Shown: positions 41,601 to 52,583 of the stretch, in pieces
Position numbering within the stretch: position 1 is the stretch's first letter
Layout of the letters: every line of letters begins with the position of its first letter
Source: Trochalopteron elliotii
Lineage: Eukaryota; Chordata; Aves; Passeriformes; Leiothrichidae
Reading direction: 5' to 3'
Length of the DNA stretch: 64,000 bases
NCBI GenBank assembly: GCA_024734555.1
Contig: JANPWX010000359.1
Span: 178,769-242,768 of the forward strand
Translations under genes and position numbers: made by a program
The notes under the pieces: model-generated
What the model was told of the DNA's origin: nothing
Databases searched by the model: none
What the model saw: only the letters and a program-made list of their open reading frames with translations

Positions 41601-44600
41601 GGGCACTGAGAGATTTAGAAAAGCGTTTTGTGTGGTTTTGAAACTGAAGAATTAGACACGTAAGTGGTTAGAGGTTTTGAGACTAACCCTGTTAGTCATC
41701 TTTAGTGCTAAATACCCTCAAATATTCAGACTGTCAGTCCTTTGCAGTGCAGATGCCTGCAGCTGCGCCAAAGGTTGAAAGCACTTGTGTTTTTTCATGA
41801 CAGAGTTGCTACCAGGAAAGTTGAGAGCTGATATTGTGTCTTTATAATTCAAGAAAACAGAGAAATCGTGGTAAAGGTTTTATATAGTATAGTATAGGCA
41901 TTTATAGCTGCAAAACACCTTTGTTCATTAGATTTAGTAACTGTAAGATAATAGACAGATAATAGGTGATAGACTATATTTTGAGCTACATTCTGTCATC
42001 ACTTATCCCCTCTGATCATAGAGGACTGACAGTAACTGGGGAATTTGGGCTGTTAAAGGCCAGGAAATAGAGTTTTTATCAGCAGGAAAAATTCTGTATT
42101 AAATGGCAATCTAATACGATCCCACTGAATGACAGTGCAACAACTATCAAACTTGGTCCTAACTTTTTAAAATAAAAATATGACAAAGACTAATGTATCA
42201 TTCAGTACAATAATAATTTTTAGGGGACATATTTATTTTCACAATGTATGCAACTTCCAAAACACTTCTGTCACAATGCCAGACTGTGGCTGTTTTAGCA
42301 CAAAGTTTGAAGATGGCGATAGCTGGATCTGCCCCTTTGCATATGGCATAAGAGATACATAACAATGTCTACATAATTCAGGATAGAAAAGGTGGTATAA
42401 ATAATTCCTGTGCAGTCATTTCCAGTCCTAGCATCTCTAACACAAATACACCAGTAACCTTGTTGCCCTTTCTCCCTTTCTTCATAAAGGCAGAGAAGCC
42501 AGACTGCAGCGAGCGCCTTCAGCTACAGAAGAGACTGGGCTGTAGAAATTTCCAGTGGTTTGTATCAAATGTGTACCCTGAACTCTCCCGACCTGGGGAC
42601 ACACCAAGATTCTCTGGCAAGGTAAAAGAAAACACACTATAAAGAATGATCTTTTCTTTTGCTTTGTTCAAAGACTCCAATATCACTTCCATGTCCTGAG
42701 TACTCCGTCCAAACAGGTAATGCAACCAGGGTGGGGGAGAAAGAAAAAGACAGAGACAAGGAGCTGGCCCAAATTCTCACATAAAGGTTGAAAGCCAGCC
42801 AGGAACTGAACCCAGAGTGTCTGACTCAGTCCAGTGTCACAGCTCAGAGGATCCTAACCTTAGGTTCTTCAGGTGCTATTAGTAAAGGAAAATAACTATG
42901 TTGCCTCATGCAGATGGCAGGAGTGACAGCAGCCAAGATGTCTGTGTGCTGACCCATGTGCACAAAGAGAAAAAAGAACATTTCTTCAGTCCTGCACTTC
43001 CCAAAGGACAGAAGTAATAGCAATAGCAGTTCCCTGGCTGACTGTGTACAGGACAAAATATTCTTAATGTCTGGAGTTTTATTAAAATACATAGTTGATA
43101 ATTACAATTTATTAAATATTAATTTATTCCCAGCAGGCTTACTGGAAGGGAGTTTCCCCCAACAAGGCAACAAGGTCTACTAATTAATTCACACTCAGCT
43201 ATCTTTAGCCAGATTTTACTGTGTCCTTTTACTATTTTATGTGCTCTTTATTTTCAAAGTTAGCTTGACAAAAGTGTAAGAACTGAGTGTGGATCATAGG
43301 AATTGTCATGTTTCTTTTCTTCTGGAATATCTTGTGTTTTTTCTGGCTACAGTGTCCTTTTGAAGTGCAATTTTCCACTAGCATAAACATTTTGATACCT
43401 TTCTTTTAATTATCATAATAGCTAAACCCAGAAGTGGATCTCTCTAGTTTAAACAAAATTCACTGGGTAACACCCTTGGTGAAACTCTGCCTATTATATC
43501 ACATTAGTTTGCAAGATCAAGTCTGAAAGAAAAAAAGATATTGCCTGATTTATGAACAAAATCATATATCATAAAGGGATACAATCACAAAATGTTAGCT
43601 GAAGGATATTTTTGTTAAAATCCAATTGTGATTTATTTCAGTATAAACCTTTGCTTACAGCTTTACAATACTGGTGTTGGCTTCTGTGCAGATTACAGGC
43701 CTGGAAGAACTACTGCAGAAGGCTCTATTGAACTCTCCCCTTGCAGTGACAGTCTCACCCAGGTAATGTATACTTTGAGTACTTAGTCACTGTGTCAGGT
43801 CTGGGGAGCCAAGCAGAATACAGGCACTCCAACATGTCAGTGGCTGGGTTGACACTCCTGGAAATACTGGCACATTCAAAACTAGCATGTGCTAAGGCAA
43901 CGGTGCCCACTCTTGCACAGATGAGTGCCACTCAAAAAATGCCAATGTCCCATGTGTCATTGAGGCAGATACCCACACTTTGCTCCAAAAAACATCATTA
44001 TTTGTTTAGTGTATTTGGTAGTGTCTGGGGAACAGAAAGCTTGTGAGTTAAAAAATACGTAACAGTTCTGGTGAGGGGGTCCCTATTAGTGACTAAATCT
44101 GAAGATTAATGCCTGAACTGCAGTCTAAGGCACGATGTAAATTCATTTAGACTCCCTAGCTGGCATTGGTCTAGCTCAGGGTAAGCTACAGGCACATTTC
44201 AAACTGCAGCATGTGAAGACACCGTCAGAAACACCCTTCTGTTCAAATATTTATTGAACTGGAAAATTTTATGATAGGGTGGGTTTACGTTACACGTAAT
44301 CATAGTTCACAAAGCCTTTCCTTAGGTAAATAGTTATGCCAGAATTAGCTAGCAGGGGGACTGCTTTGAAGGGTCAAGGCTGTTGGGTCTCTGTCACTCA
44401 TGTTTGGGTTGCATCTTAATAAACATGTACAGGAAATTGTCTTTAGAAATAGCATTTAAAAATGAACTGGGATGTCCATCCATCATTGTTCAAACAAACC
44501 CTCCCTTTCCCAGCACTTTGAACATAACAGCATGAAGGAAATCTGGCTTGGTTCTGCTCCACTGCTTTGCTTTGATGTCAGACATGGGAAGGTTATCCCT

Positions 44601-45722
44601 CAAAACTGTACAAAGGAGACAGACAACAGCAGCCAGCACTGGGATGTCCAGGAGGTCAGTAGTGGTTCTGCCATGGGAGAAAGGCAGCTGGTGGTGACTG
44701 TGGGATCATTGGGTGATTTCAGGATTTGTGTGTGAAGAAGGGATGAGGTACCTGAAGGGCAAATTTCACTTCCATATTTTTTTCACCCAGAAAAATTAAG
44801 ATGTCTCTTTCCCACTAACACTGTCTATGTAAAAAAAAATTGGTTTAGAAATACAAACTGTAGAAAACCCTACCTAAAATCCTGTGTCTTTGTTTTACCT
44901 GTTTGTATTACTGGCCTTATAGGAATAGAATCAGAATCAGTGGTTGTGAAAATAAGAGTAGTTCCCATTTCTTTCAGATTGAGGAAGGGTTTGCCCCTCC
45001 CAAATGAGAGCCTTTTGTGGAGCTTTTAATGGGAAACATTAAATTTTCTCCTGCACTGTAAGAGAAGAGCAAACTTCCTATTAGGGAATTCACTGTTTTT
45101 CAGTGAACTTTACCCAGCAGAGCATGAACTCCTCAATAAGACTGAAAAATGTCATGCTCTGGGACAACCTAGGAAAATAGCAGTTATTGTAGTTGTAGGG
45201 ATGCAACAATTCTCTGGAACAGTCCTACTGTAATTTGGTTTGATTCCTAAGGCAAGCACTGGTCCCTGTGAAATGTTGTGGCCTGTAGTACTGAGGCTGG
45301 TGCTGATGATGACCTGTAGCCATAGGAAAAAAAAACAGTGGTGGAAAAGAACTCAGCACCTACCACTCATGTTAACTTCAAAAGGAACTATGGATATTCA
45401 CCATACTCTGGGCACAAAGATAAGTCCAGTCATTGTGTTTGGAGCATCGCTTAAAAAAATATTTGAACCAGTTATTACTGGTGAAATATTGTATATAAAT
45501 TTTCTGAAACATGGCTTACTTTTAATCCCTTACTTTAAATTTGTTCTTTCTTTCCCTTCTTCTCTCATCTTGTAGAATGGAATGATTGTCCATGTCCTTT
45601 CTGGCAAATGCATAGAGGCAGCAAAGAGTGAAGATAGGAAGGACTTGTTTCTGTGTGCGTGTAACAAGAATGCAAATCAGGTGTGGCAATTCGAACGTTC
45701 CCGTGGGCTACGTCAGAGGTGA
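20072..45722 (+). CDS. GALNT15: GALNT15, polypeptide N-acetylgalactosaminyltransferase 15 (10 coding exons, 639 aa)
   Basis: Join of 20072-20616, 26906-27072, 27781-27985, 36280-36447, 37056-37173, 37925-38119, 42490-42621, 43661-43762, 44514-44654 and 45576-45722: 1,920 nt, in frame throughout, ending TGA. It is a Golgi type II membrane enzyme of family GT27 that transfers GalNAc from UDP-GalNAc to Ser/Thr, starting mucin-type O-glycans. Visible parts: basic cytosolic tail 1-13; membrane anchor about 14-33; hydrophilic stem to about 180 with sequon NQS at 39; GT-A domain from about 190 (FHDEAWS 201-207, LVDD 230-233, Mn-binding DSH 285-287, WGAEN 391-395, probable third metal ligand H419 in SRVGH); ricin-B lectin domain from about 511 with QHF (544-546), QHW (585-587) and QVW (626-628) marking the three repeats. 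I recognise it as GALNT15 from the near-identical N-terminus, exon 2 and lectin region. The human protein, as I recall it, also has 639 residues. No frameshift or stop interrupts it. Confidence 0.96.
20974..21328. other. Assembly gap (355 N)
   Basis: A run of N between GC-rich flanks inside the CpG island. Frames drawn through it (for example 20,817-21,506 and 20,941-21,867) are artefacts. The real length of the missing DNA may differ from 355 bp. Confidence 0.99.
21397..21428. repeat. CTGT/CCGT tetranucleotide repeat
   Basis: Eight consecutive four-base units of CTGT or CCGT, just past the assembly gap. Such a GC-rich, slippage-prone repeat may have contributed to the gap. Confidence 0.9.
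21660..22741 (+). mobile_element. CR1 LINE 3' end, split by a solo LTR
   Basis: Two blocks (21,660-22,053 and 22,584-22,741) form one continuous CR1 3' end. The first has the end of ORF2 and the 3' UTR, including the stretches around CAGTTTTGGGCACTGCAA and GAGGGTGGTTGGGCACTGG. The second resumes with GAAGTGGTCACAGCA and ends at CCTTCCAACTC then TGATTCTGTG, the typical avian CR1 terminus with its 8-bp repeat reduced to about one unit. It is 5'-truncated, as usual. CR1 is the dominant LINE of birds, so this also supports an avian source. Confidence 0.93.
22054..22578 (-). mobile_element. Solo LTR of an endogenous retrovirus (525 bp), inserted in CR1
   Basis: Starts TGTGAAAAAC and ends ATAACA on the plus strand (TG...CA ends), and is flanked by a perfect 5-bp target-site duplication CCAGG (22,049-22,053 and 22,579-22,583). 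On the minus strand it reads as a normal LTR: a TATA-like TATTTAAA (22,169-22,176), a polyadenylation signal ATTAAA (22,099-22,104), then a short U5 ending in TTTTTCACA. A 5-bp duplication is typical of ERVL-type elements; the family is inferred. No internal viral genes or second LTR are present, so it arose by recombination between two LTRs. Confidence 0.92.
22983..23208 (+). mobile_element. CR1 LINE 3' end, second fragment
   Basis: Runs from AGGGGAAGTTCAGCTTGGACATT-like sequence through GAGGTGTTTAAGGAAAGAC to GATGATCTCAGAGGTC and a TGATTCTGTGAT terminus. This is the 3' UTR of a CR1 of a different subtype from the neighbouring one. It is heavily 5'-truncated and somewhat diverged. Confidence 0.9.
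25712..26230 (-). mobile_element. ERV LTR fragment with internal ~60-bp tandem repeats
   Basis: The edge at 25,712 (TGTGGTGGTTTAACACCAGC) and the following GGGTTGAGATAACAGTTTACTG resemble the U5/R end of a widespread avian LTR lying on the minus strand. The body (25,942-26,180) holds four degenerate repeats spaced 64, 62 and 54 bp apart, each with a core like GAGACAAAGACAAGATGG. I could not find the other LTR edge or a target-site duplication, so the right boundary is approximate and the element may be truncated. No viral coding sequence is visible. Confidence 0.65.
25942..26180. repeat. Four-copy degenerate ~60-bp tandem repeat inside the LTR
   Basis: Cores begin at 25,942, 26,006, 26,068 and 26,122, each reading roughly GAGRCAAAGACARGATGG; a fifth, weaker CCCAAGACAATG follows near 26,168. 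Sequence between the cores also shares pieces such as CAGTG and GTTATTC. It looks like a duplicated U3 enhancer unit. Confidence 0.75.
26906..27072 (+). CDS. GALNT15: GALNT15 coding exon 2 (start of catalytic domain)
   Basis: Acceptor TGCAG|G, donor CAAG|GTAGCT. Codes LCLQQ, then [20 protein letters not shown] and LVDDLSQQ, the first conserved block of the GT-A fold, which binds the UDP-sugar. The exon can be read past its donor to 27,233, but that tail is intronic. Confidence 0.96.
27073..27780 (+). other. GALNT15: GALNT15 intron 2 (708 bp)
   Basis: Runs from GTAGCT to TTTCTGACAG, phase 1. I see no repeat element or other gene in it. Confidence 0.93.
27781..27985 (+). CDS. GALNT15: GALNT15 coding exon 3 (DxH metal-binding motif)
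   Basis: Acceptor CTGACAG|GG, donor AACCG|GTAAAT. Codes [20 protein letters not shown], then [15 protein letters not shown]285 and H287 form the DxH motif that holds Mn2+ and the UDP diphosphate in GT27 enzymes. Confidence 0.96.
27986..36279 (+). other. GALNT15: GALNT15 intron 3 (8.3 kb)
   Basis: The longest intron, phase 2, from GTAAAT to CTTTTTCAG. It has no recognisable CR1 or LTR. A small patch at 34,957-35,002 has four CCTTAG units with a flanking CTGGCCTCT duplicated about 40 bp apart. Open frames inside are short and unconvincing. Confidence 0.85.
36280..36447 (+). CDS. GALNT15: GALNT15 coding exon 4
   Basis: Acceptor TTTTTCAG|G, donor ATCAG|GTAACA. Codes [19 protein letters not shown] and [14 protein letters not shown], typical of GALNT catalytic domains: the VVSPVIDVI block and the RG..DW..DF.W block that packs around the active site. 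Confidence 0.96.
36448..37055 (+). other. GALNT15: GALNT15 intron 4 (608 bp)
   Basis: GTAACA to TTCTACACAG, phase 2. I see no repeat or other gene in it. Confidence 0.93.
37056..37173 (+). CDS. GALNT15: GALNT15 coding exon 5 (catalytic Gal/GalNAc-T motif)
   Basis: Acceptor TACACAG|G, donor ATTAGG|GTAAAG. Codes [19 protein letters not shown] and [11 protein letters not shown]. The WGGEN motif of most family members reads WGAEN here; the acidic E394 and N395 are kept. Confidence 0.96.
37174..37924 (+). other. GALNT15: GALNT15 intron 5 (751 bp)
   Basis: GTAAAG to TGTGTTTCAG, phase 0. I see no repeat or other gene in it. Confidence 0.93.
37925..38119 (+). CDS. GALNT15: GALNT15 coding exon 6 (end of catalytic domain)
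   Basis: Acceptor GTTTCAG|ACC, donor AGCAAG|GTAAAG, phase 0 at both ends. Codes [21 protein letters not shown]419 is the likely third Mn ligand. [20 protein letters not shown] follows, the conserved end of the catalytic domain. Confidence 0.96.
38120..42489 (+). other. GALNT15: GALNT15 intron 6 (4.4 kb)
   Basis: GTAAAG to TTCATAAAG, phase 0. It holds a minus-strand CR1 at 39,221-39,895. A short CpG-bearing stretch (about 40,530-40,720) differs from its AT-rich surroundings and may be an old LTR. Confidence 0.9.
39221..39895 (-). mobile_element. CR1 LINE, internally deleted
   Basis: The plus-strand start CATAGAATCATAGAATCA is the reverse complement of the CR1 (ATTCTATG)n tail. Next, up to about 39,545, comes a CR1 3' UTR. 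From about 39,570 to 39,895 the minus strand instead encodes the linker between endonuclease and reverse transcriptase of CR1 ORF2 (for example [18 protein letters not shown] and [12 protein letters not shown], with a stop between). Most of the reverse transcriptase is missing, so the element carries an internal deletion of over a kilobase. It is inactive. Confidence 0.85.
42490..42621 (+). CDS. GALNT15: GALNT15 coding exon 7 (linker to lectin domain)
   Basis: Acceptor CATAAAG|GCA (a weak AAAG acceptor with a good pyrimidine tract), donor GGCAAG|GTAAAA. Codes [18 protein letters not shown] and [15 protein letters not shown], the linker found in all GALNTs. Confidence 0.95.
42622..43660 (+). 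other. GALNT15: GALNT15 intron 7 (1.0 kb)
   Basis: GTAAAA to TTGCTTACAG, phase 0. I see no repeat or other gene in it. Confidence 0.92.
43661..43762 (+). CDS. GALNT15: GALNT15 coding exon 8 (lectin alpha repeat)
   Basis: Acceptor GCTTACAG|CTT, donor CCCAG|GTAATG. Codes [12 protein letters not shown] and [13 protein letters not shown]. This is the first ricin-B repeat, with CAD in place of the usual CLD. Its QXW motif, completed in exon 9, reads QHF. Confidence 0.94.
43763..44513 (+). other. GALNT15: GALNT15 intron 8 (751 bp)
   Basis: GTAATG to CTTTCCCAG, phase 0. I see no repeat or other gene in it. Confidence 0.92.
44514..44654 (+). CDS. GALNT15: GALNT15 coding exon 9 (lectin beta repeat)
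   Basis: Acceptor TTCCCAG|CAC, donor CAGGAG|GTCAGT. Codes [20 protein letters not shown], then a segment ending SSQHWDVQE. The QHW motif and LCFD mark the second ricin-B repeat. It has two N-glycosylation sequons, NCT at 575 and NSS at 582. Confidence 0.95.
44655..45575 (+). other. GALNT15: GALNT15 intron 9 (921 bp)
   Basis: GTCAGT to CATCTTGTAG, phase 0. I see no repeat or other gene in it. Confidence 0.92.
45576..45722 (+). CDS. GALNT15: GALNT15 coding exon 10 (lectin gamma repeat, stop)
   Basis: Acceptor CTTGTAG|AAT. Codes [20 protein letters not shown] to a C-terminus GLRQR followed by TGA at 45,720-45,722. The KCIE and QVW motifs mark the third ricin-B repeat. Confidence 0.96.
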   Translation, partial: NGMIVHVLSGKCIEAAKSEDRKDLFLCACNKNANQVWQFERSRGLRQR

Positions 45723-45945
45723 CTGACAGGTCTCTACAGAGGTCAAGTCTCCAAAGTTTAACATTACTTCTGCTTGGGATTTAACATGCGTTTCCTGCAA
45801 GGACAAGGAAGATGTTTGTGTTTGCTGCAGCATGCAAGGAAGTCAGGAATGTCTCTTGTTTAAAAGCCTGGCTCCTGGTTAATCCAGCTCTAGCTAAAAT
45901 CTCTATTTATTCTGTGAAGCAGGGAATAGAGAGATTGTGAGAATC

Positions 45946-45951
45946 AATAAA
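45946..45951 (+). terminator. GALNT15: Candidate GALNT15 polyadenylation signal AATAAA
   Basis: The first AATAAA after the stop codon, about 224 nt downstream. It would give a short 3' UTR. Further AATAAA hexamers lie near 47.98 kb, so a longer 3' UTR cannot be excluded. Confidence 0.4.
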
Positions 45952-46559
45952 TTCTCAACTCTGCTATTGCAGAAGACAGTTAAGTTTGCCCTTTGAAGGA
46001 AACATGGAAAATTGGCTGCCAGACAGCTTGTCTTCAGTATATGCTGTGACTTCTGGGGATACAGGAAAAAAAGTGAGATTTTTGAAACTGTAAGAGGAAG
46101 CCAGCCAAACCAGGGTGGGAGTTTAGCTTTGTTTTACAGTGCCCTCGACTCATATAAAACAAAGTAGGGTTTGTATGTATAAAAGTAATAGATGTTTCCA
46201 CATGTAAGGGCAAAAAATTTGTTTTCCAATTAGTCTGAGCCAAATTTCTACTCTCTGTGAGATTACACAGAGCATAAATTAACACTTAATCAGGCACTAA
46301 ATGTTCTAATTGATTTGGACTACTAACAGTCCTCAGTGTTTGGTACACCCTTCCTTAAATCCTTGTCCACAGTCTAATTTGGATGGGAGAATGAGACTGA
46401 AATATTAACAGGTTTTTTGTTGTTGTTTTAATTATATTTAAGGACAACTCCTCAGGAAACTTTTGTGGTAGTAAGGAGGGTAACAACTTCTCTGCTTATT
46501 TGGGAATAGAAAGAATTGGCAGCATCTATTTGCTCTTGTAAAGCCATGGGATAAGCTTA

Positions 46560-46603
46560 ATATTATTATTACTACTATTATTATTATTACTATTATTATT
46601 ACA
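46560..46603. repeat. (ATT/ACT)n trinucleotide microsatellite
   Basis: About 14 units of ATT with occasional ACT, downstream of GALNT15. Confidence 0.93.
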
Positions 46604-49600
46604 GTATCAGAAGTGCTGGTTGAAAACAGCAAGAGAAGGGAAACAGCCAGTTTCAACAGTGGCTATCTAGGAAGAAAATACTGGTTTGCTTCCATTTGCT
46701 TGCAGCCTAAGTCTTTCAAGCTGTCAGTTTTAGCCAAGAAGATTGTGTAGATTCTTGCTGCTATGGGTGTTCAAGATGATCCTGAAAAGACCAAATTTTC
46801 TAAAGAAGCTTCTTCTGTAGAGCCTGCATTGCTGCTGACCTGCTGTCTTTCAAAGGAATGAGTGAGAGATGAGGTTAAGTAACAAGAATGGTCTCACACA
46901 AGTATGAACTTAGTCAAGCAAACTTCCACTTCAGTATCTCATTAGGGTACTTTCCTTTTTGAAGATAAAGTCGATGACATTATCCAAGAGCCTGCTAAGA
47001 CAGAACAAAGATTTGAGAGTCTTCCCACATCAACACCAAATCTGATTTATAGTATAAATCAATCATAATCCTATGTACATATTAAAGGGGAAGGGCATCA
47101 TTAATGAAACTCATTTAGGTTTTGAATTCTTTTCAAGAGTCAGAAAATTGTGGGTTGTTTGTTTTTTTTTAATGTGCAGCACATTGTTTAAACTTCAGAG
47201 AAAGGAAGAAGTAACAGATTATTCTGCTCAGAGCCTTCCAGTCACCTGCTCTCAGTAAATCATAATAAATTGGTATCAAGCATATAAAATTGGTTACAAC
47301 AGAGGACATGAAGAGTATTCTCTGTTGTGTTGTCCAAAACATGTCCCAGTGTCTAACTCTCTATCGACTTTGGAATCTACAGATTCCACACTGTGTTCAG
47401 GCATGACTCCAATCATCTTGATTACCACTTATGCTTTCTTTGACAGCATCAGAATCTATTACTATTTCTGCTGTGTCATTTAGAATTTCCTGTGACATTC
47501 TGGAAAATGCTTTAATTTTCAGCTAAGACAATGATAGCAACATCTTCCAGAACACCAAGTGATCCCTGACCATTGCCCAAATCTAGGGTGAGAAAAGAGA
47601 ATTTTTTAAAATTGCATAAAAGCTGAGTAAAATGCTGATTTAATGACATGTGATTCCTTTATTTTAAATTATGAGTTTGCCAGATTTTTTAATTATGTAT
47701 TATTTATTATATTTTGGACACTACACTGGGAATATAATTCCTTCAGAATTTAGGTAAATGTTAAAAAATGTGTATACAAATATGGTAATTGATCACAAGT
47801 GATATTTATCACAAGGAAGAATGAAAAGATTTTTGGTTTAGAGAGAAAATGTTTGGAATTTCAGAGACAGGGACATCTTCATTTATACTACTTTTTGACA
47901 TAGTGATAAAAACCTAGAAAATAAGGTTTGCTGTAGATATATGTACAACAGAAAAATATGTTACCTAATACCTCTTTGAAAAATAAAATTAAAATCTATG
48001 GTGCAGTACCATTTAGAAAATAATTGTTAAAGCACTTGTTTCACTTAGTAACGGAGTAAAAGTGTGTTTGGTTTCCAAAGGAACTAAATTCCAGAGCATG
48101 GGCCAGAAGGGAGCTACAAGGTGGTCTAGGAAGTCTCCATAGTGAGGCAGCCAGGGGACATGCATTGTGGAACACACATCCCTCTAATATAAACATAACT
48201 TACTACACACTAATTTAAAAAAATTAAGGGAAAGCATCTATCCCTGGTTTTCCAATTTTCCTTCCTATATGGCTTTTAAATGGATTGGTTGGTTGTAGCA
48301 ATACTGTTTCCGCATTGTGATAATTTAGACTCTGCCTCTGTGGTTACATCCATCAGCTAAACTCCTCATGGAACTAGGCTCAACAAAGTGGTGGCTAAGC
48401 ATGCTGGTATGTTTTCCTCATTTTTACCCATCTTTCATGCAATACTAGCACACAATGATGCTTTGAACACCACAAAACATGGAATTACTTTCAGTTCTCT
48501 ATTTAGAGAAGGTCAATATTTCAGGTTCCACTAATTCCCATGACAGGAGAGAAATGTAAGGACAAAATGTTTCATGCAAGAATGAAGCAGTTTAAATTTT
48601 GAAGGCCTACAAAGCAGAGCCTCAGGCAAGAGCAAAGAAATTCCAGCATATCACAAATAACTATCTTATAGTGTAACTCCACCTGTTTCTTTGAATTTCA
48701 CAACCCAGCACAGTGAGTGCTTTGAGCCAAACCCACCCATGAAGCTGAGCCAAAAGGTCAGATTCAAGAGCAGGTCACCTTTTGGTTGACAGCACTTACT
48801 AAACAGCCTAGTTTATTCCTCTCCCAGCTCATGGTAAATGGAAGAAAAAAAAAAGACTTGACATATTACTCTAAGTACTTTTACACCGAGCCCCAGTTGA
48901 TGCAGTTGGTGTTAGCTGTAGGCTGGGGTTTGTCCTGTTAGGTGAGGCACCATCACTGACACAGAGAAACAATGGCAGCATTTCTCTCCACATGTTAACC
49001 TGAAGTCTAAATAGGGAAGGAAGGTTTATCAACCTTCATGCTAAATCATGTGGCACAGAAATGTTGAGGGTATCTCTCAGTCCATGTGTAAGTGCTTCCA
49101 GGTCCTGCCTTGAAGATGTTCATTGAGCTGTAATACTGTCTGCTGATTAAAATGCAATAGTTTCCATTTCTGATCTCCCCAGGAAAGAATGGAGCTATGT
49201 TCAGGCATCCTAGACAAGAACAGTGACAGCTTAGGTTCCCATAACAGCTGGAAGGTGACATGTGAGTGAGAGCTTTCAGATTCTGACTCTGTATCTCATT
49301 TTATCTCAAGCAGTTTGATTCAAACTGCAAACATATTGGAAGAGAGTAAAAAGTGAGTGTTTTGCAAATAGGTAACATGTTTTTAAGCTCATGTTTTCAA
49401 GCTATGCAAACTGCACGTGTCTGCCCTGAATAAAGTGTATCAGTGCACAGAGAAACATATTTTTATTTCCTTCATTGTGTTATGATTTGTTAATGCCTTG
49501 TTTTTCTCATGGTGCAGCAGAGTTGGTCTGCAAAAAACCCAGCCAGAAATCACCCAGTGGCAATACCCTCATGCAGCCATCACCTAACAGTCTGACAGAA

Positions 49601-52583
49601 ATGTACAGGACTTGCCCTTGTCAGCATCTTAGAGGGGGGTTTATTTTGGAGATCTTTGCCATAATTTCCATTGGTTTCATTGGAAAGCTCTGAATAAGAG
49701 CTCCAAATGCAGAGTCCCTGGAAAGTGTGAACTCCGGCACGCTCTTCAGGCAGCTCACAGCTGCTTATTCACCAGGTGGTTTGGAAGGATTACATCCCTT
49801 AGTATTGTATTCTTCATGGTATTTTTTCACTTCTTATTATGCTGTTAGGTGAAAACTGGCATTTTTAACAGTCTCTTTTTTATCACTTAATGTAATAATT
49901 ACACAAAAATTTAATTGGAGCTCTGAAAGAAAATCAGCTGGTACTTTAATGTATCAGGAGTTCAAGATAGAGAACATCAGATATGTATACCTGGGTACAT
50001 GCCCTTGGGAGGCTGCTTCTGTCAATCACCCTTTATACATCTAGTTTGGGATTACTGAACAAACCAAAAGTGGTCAAAAGCTATAGCTAAATCAAAATGC
50101 TTGATGCAAACATGTCCTACAGACACAACAGGTCATTGCATTAGTGTAGTCTTCTTTTGCTTTCCCTCTTATTAACACACACTTTGCCTGCTTAGAAATC
50201 AAGAACCAAGCTGTAAACAGAGTTTAATAATCAAAATATTTCAAGCAGGCAGACGCATAGAATTCATCATGTCAATTAAAAAATAAGTCTTGCAGTAAAT
50301 TTCACATTGGACAAGTTGTCTTATAAACCCCTGGCTTTCTGCTGTCTTATCTAGTTTGTGTATGTGCCATACTCATCAAAAACTTATCATCTGTGCCAAG
50401 AGCTGCCTTCACTTACAAATCAGTCAACAAATCACAGAGCTTGGAAGACCACTTAGTCTGGGTGAGCACTGATGCTCCCTGACCCCATGCAGTCCAGATG
50501 ATGGATCCCTGACTGCCACAGCAAGCTCCCAGATGGTGGCAAGAGCCACTTCTTCAGGGCAGTTTGCTGTTGATTCCTTTGCCTGCAGAAGCAGAGGAAA
50601 CATTAATTTCCTAGTGCAGCAACGTGCGGTCAGTCTGTGGTGTCTGCACAGATCCGCACACGCACAAGCCCAGAACGGAGCCTGGTGCTGACGCCAAGGA
50701 AATAACTTTGAGTTGTGCTGTTTCAGCTCCAGCTCCCGTTGGAACAACCTTCTGTGTGCAGAACTCTTAAGATTCTCCAGTGCCAAGAACAACTCTTAAA
50801 TCAGCAATGAAAGGAAAGGGTGAAACAAAATAGGTCTTGACACTGGAAAAGAACTTGATAAGCAAAATAAGAACAATGAGACCATAATTTGCTAATTACA
50901 AGAAGATGTCTGTCTTTTCTATAAAATATACAATTTTGGCAGTTTCATTGAAGATTAGACGTAACGTGATGCTCAGACTTGGCAGATAGTGGCGATTCCA
51001 TTTTGAGGAGTTTCCAAGGTTTCTGAATTTGATTTCAGTGTGGAATAAGACCCACCATTTCCTTTGCTCTGTGGAACAGAGCCGGGATGCTCACACAGGC
51101 AGTGATGAGACAGGTCCCCAGGCCAGGCTGCCCATGACAAGGTGCTGGGCTCTGCTTCCTTGTCGCCCATCATAAGAAAGAACTTTTTCCTCTGGGCTGT
51201 CTTGCTTTCCATACACTGGAAAATTTTGATGAAAATTTGTTTTTCTGGATTTTTACTGCTAGCTCTTTGAACACGTCTACAACAATTACATGTCAGCAAA
51301 GACTGCAGACTCGGCAAAATGAGGAAAATCAATATTCGATTTTCAACAGACAGAAAGAATAAAGAAGCAAATGAACCAAAGGAAAACTTAATTTCAGTTC
51401 CCTCCATCCATTTCTTTCTATGGCACTGGAGCACTGCAGATCAACCCAGCTGGGCTACTACAATAACAGAAGCCTCACGTTTATGTTGCATGTACTGGTT
51501 CCTAATGACATGCCTGACAGGGAAAGGCTTTTCTATATTTTCATTTTGCTTCCTACCATGGGAGCAGTGAAAATGAGAATGAGGATGGCTCATGAAATGA
51601 GTGTCAACCTCAGCAGCAGAATTGAACCAGGTACTTAAAACAAACAATTGACAACCTCTGATTGGAGTTGAAAGTTAGGCCACTTGGTTTACCAGCAGAT
51701 GTTGCTGTGTTTAGTAGCAATTAATTGCAGAAAGGGTTTTCAAGTTTGTGACATAATTATTTTTAAAAAACTAAGTCTTTATTCTCAGTCCTAGGCCTCT
51801 GTAACGGTGTCAGATTTTATGCAGTTCATGTTGATGTTGTGTTAATTTAAATAAATTCACAGCTATTGGCAGAAACAGCTTACATAAGAATGTCCATTTT
51901 CAAACAACCTTCATTTTTACTTGGAATTAGTTCCTGTGTTAGAGTGAAAAGCATGAAAACATGAATCAAAAGGCAAGAAGCCTAAAAAAAGGAGATGTAG
52001 ATGTCTGTAACCATGATGTGCCATGTGAAAGACTCCAGAGCATAAAGTGACTTCATGAATTTGAGGAACTTGGTGATTTTTGAGCACACTGGATTTAAAG
52101 ACAACATGCCAAGGTAGAGAAATTTGACTTCTAATCTTTTGGGCCCAATTCTGATGCCTTTCCTTCAGTCTGCCTAACATTAACACTAACACATGCTGTC
52201 CCCCACACTGGGTTTCAGGGACCAGACACTCAGGTCCAGCTTGTGAAAATGTTCTAGTCCCAAATTAATAGGTATGTCTTGTCTCCATTCTTTATTTTTA
52301 GGACCTGTAGTGGCAGAAAAAAAGGCATTTGTAGTGAAGGTCATCTGGAAAGCTCTTAACACGAAAGAAAGTATAGCCAGTATGGCCATGAACTCCAGCC
52401 AGTAAAAAATGAATGTGAAAATGCCATTTAATTAAAATTCTGGATCTTCTCCAAGAAGAATTTTCTCATCTTCTTTCTCTTTATATACAGCATACTGCAA
52501 AAATAATAAACTGAAACAGACCTCTCCACTTGTGAAGGAATTGTGCTTTTGTGCTAACCAAGGAACATCATGGTACACTGATT

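Noticed and set aside
50973..51434. 153-codon minus-strand frame downstream of GALNT15
   Set aside because: Mixed, low-complexity composition with no family resemblance and no supporting gene structure.
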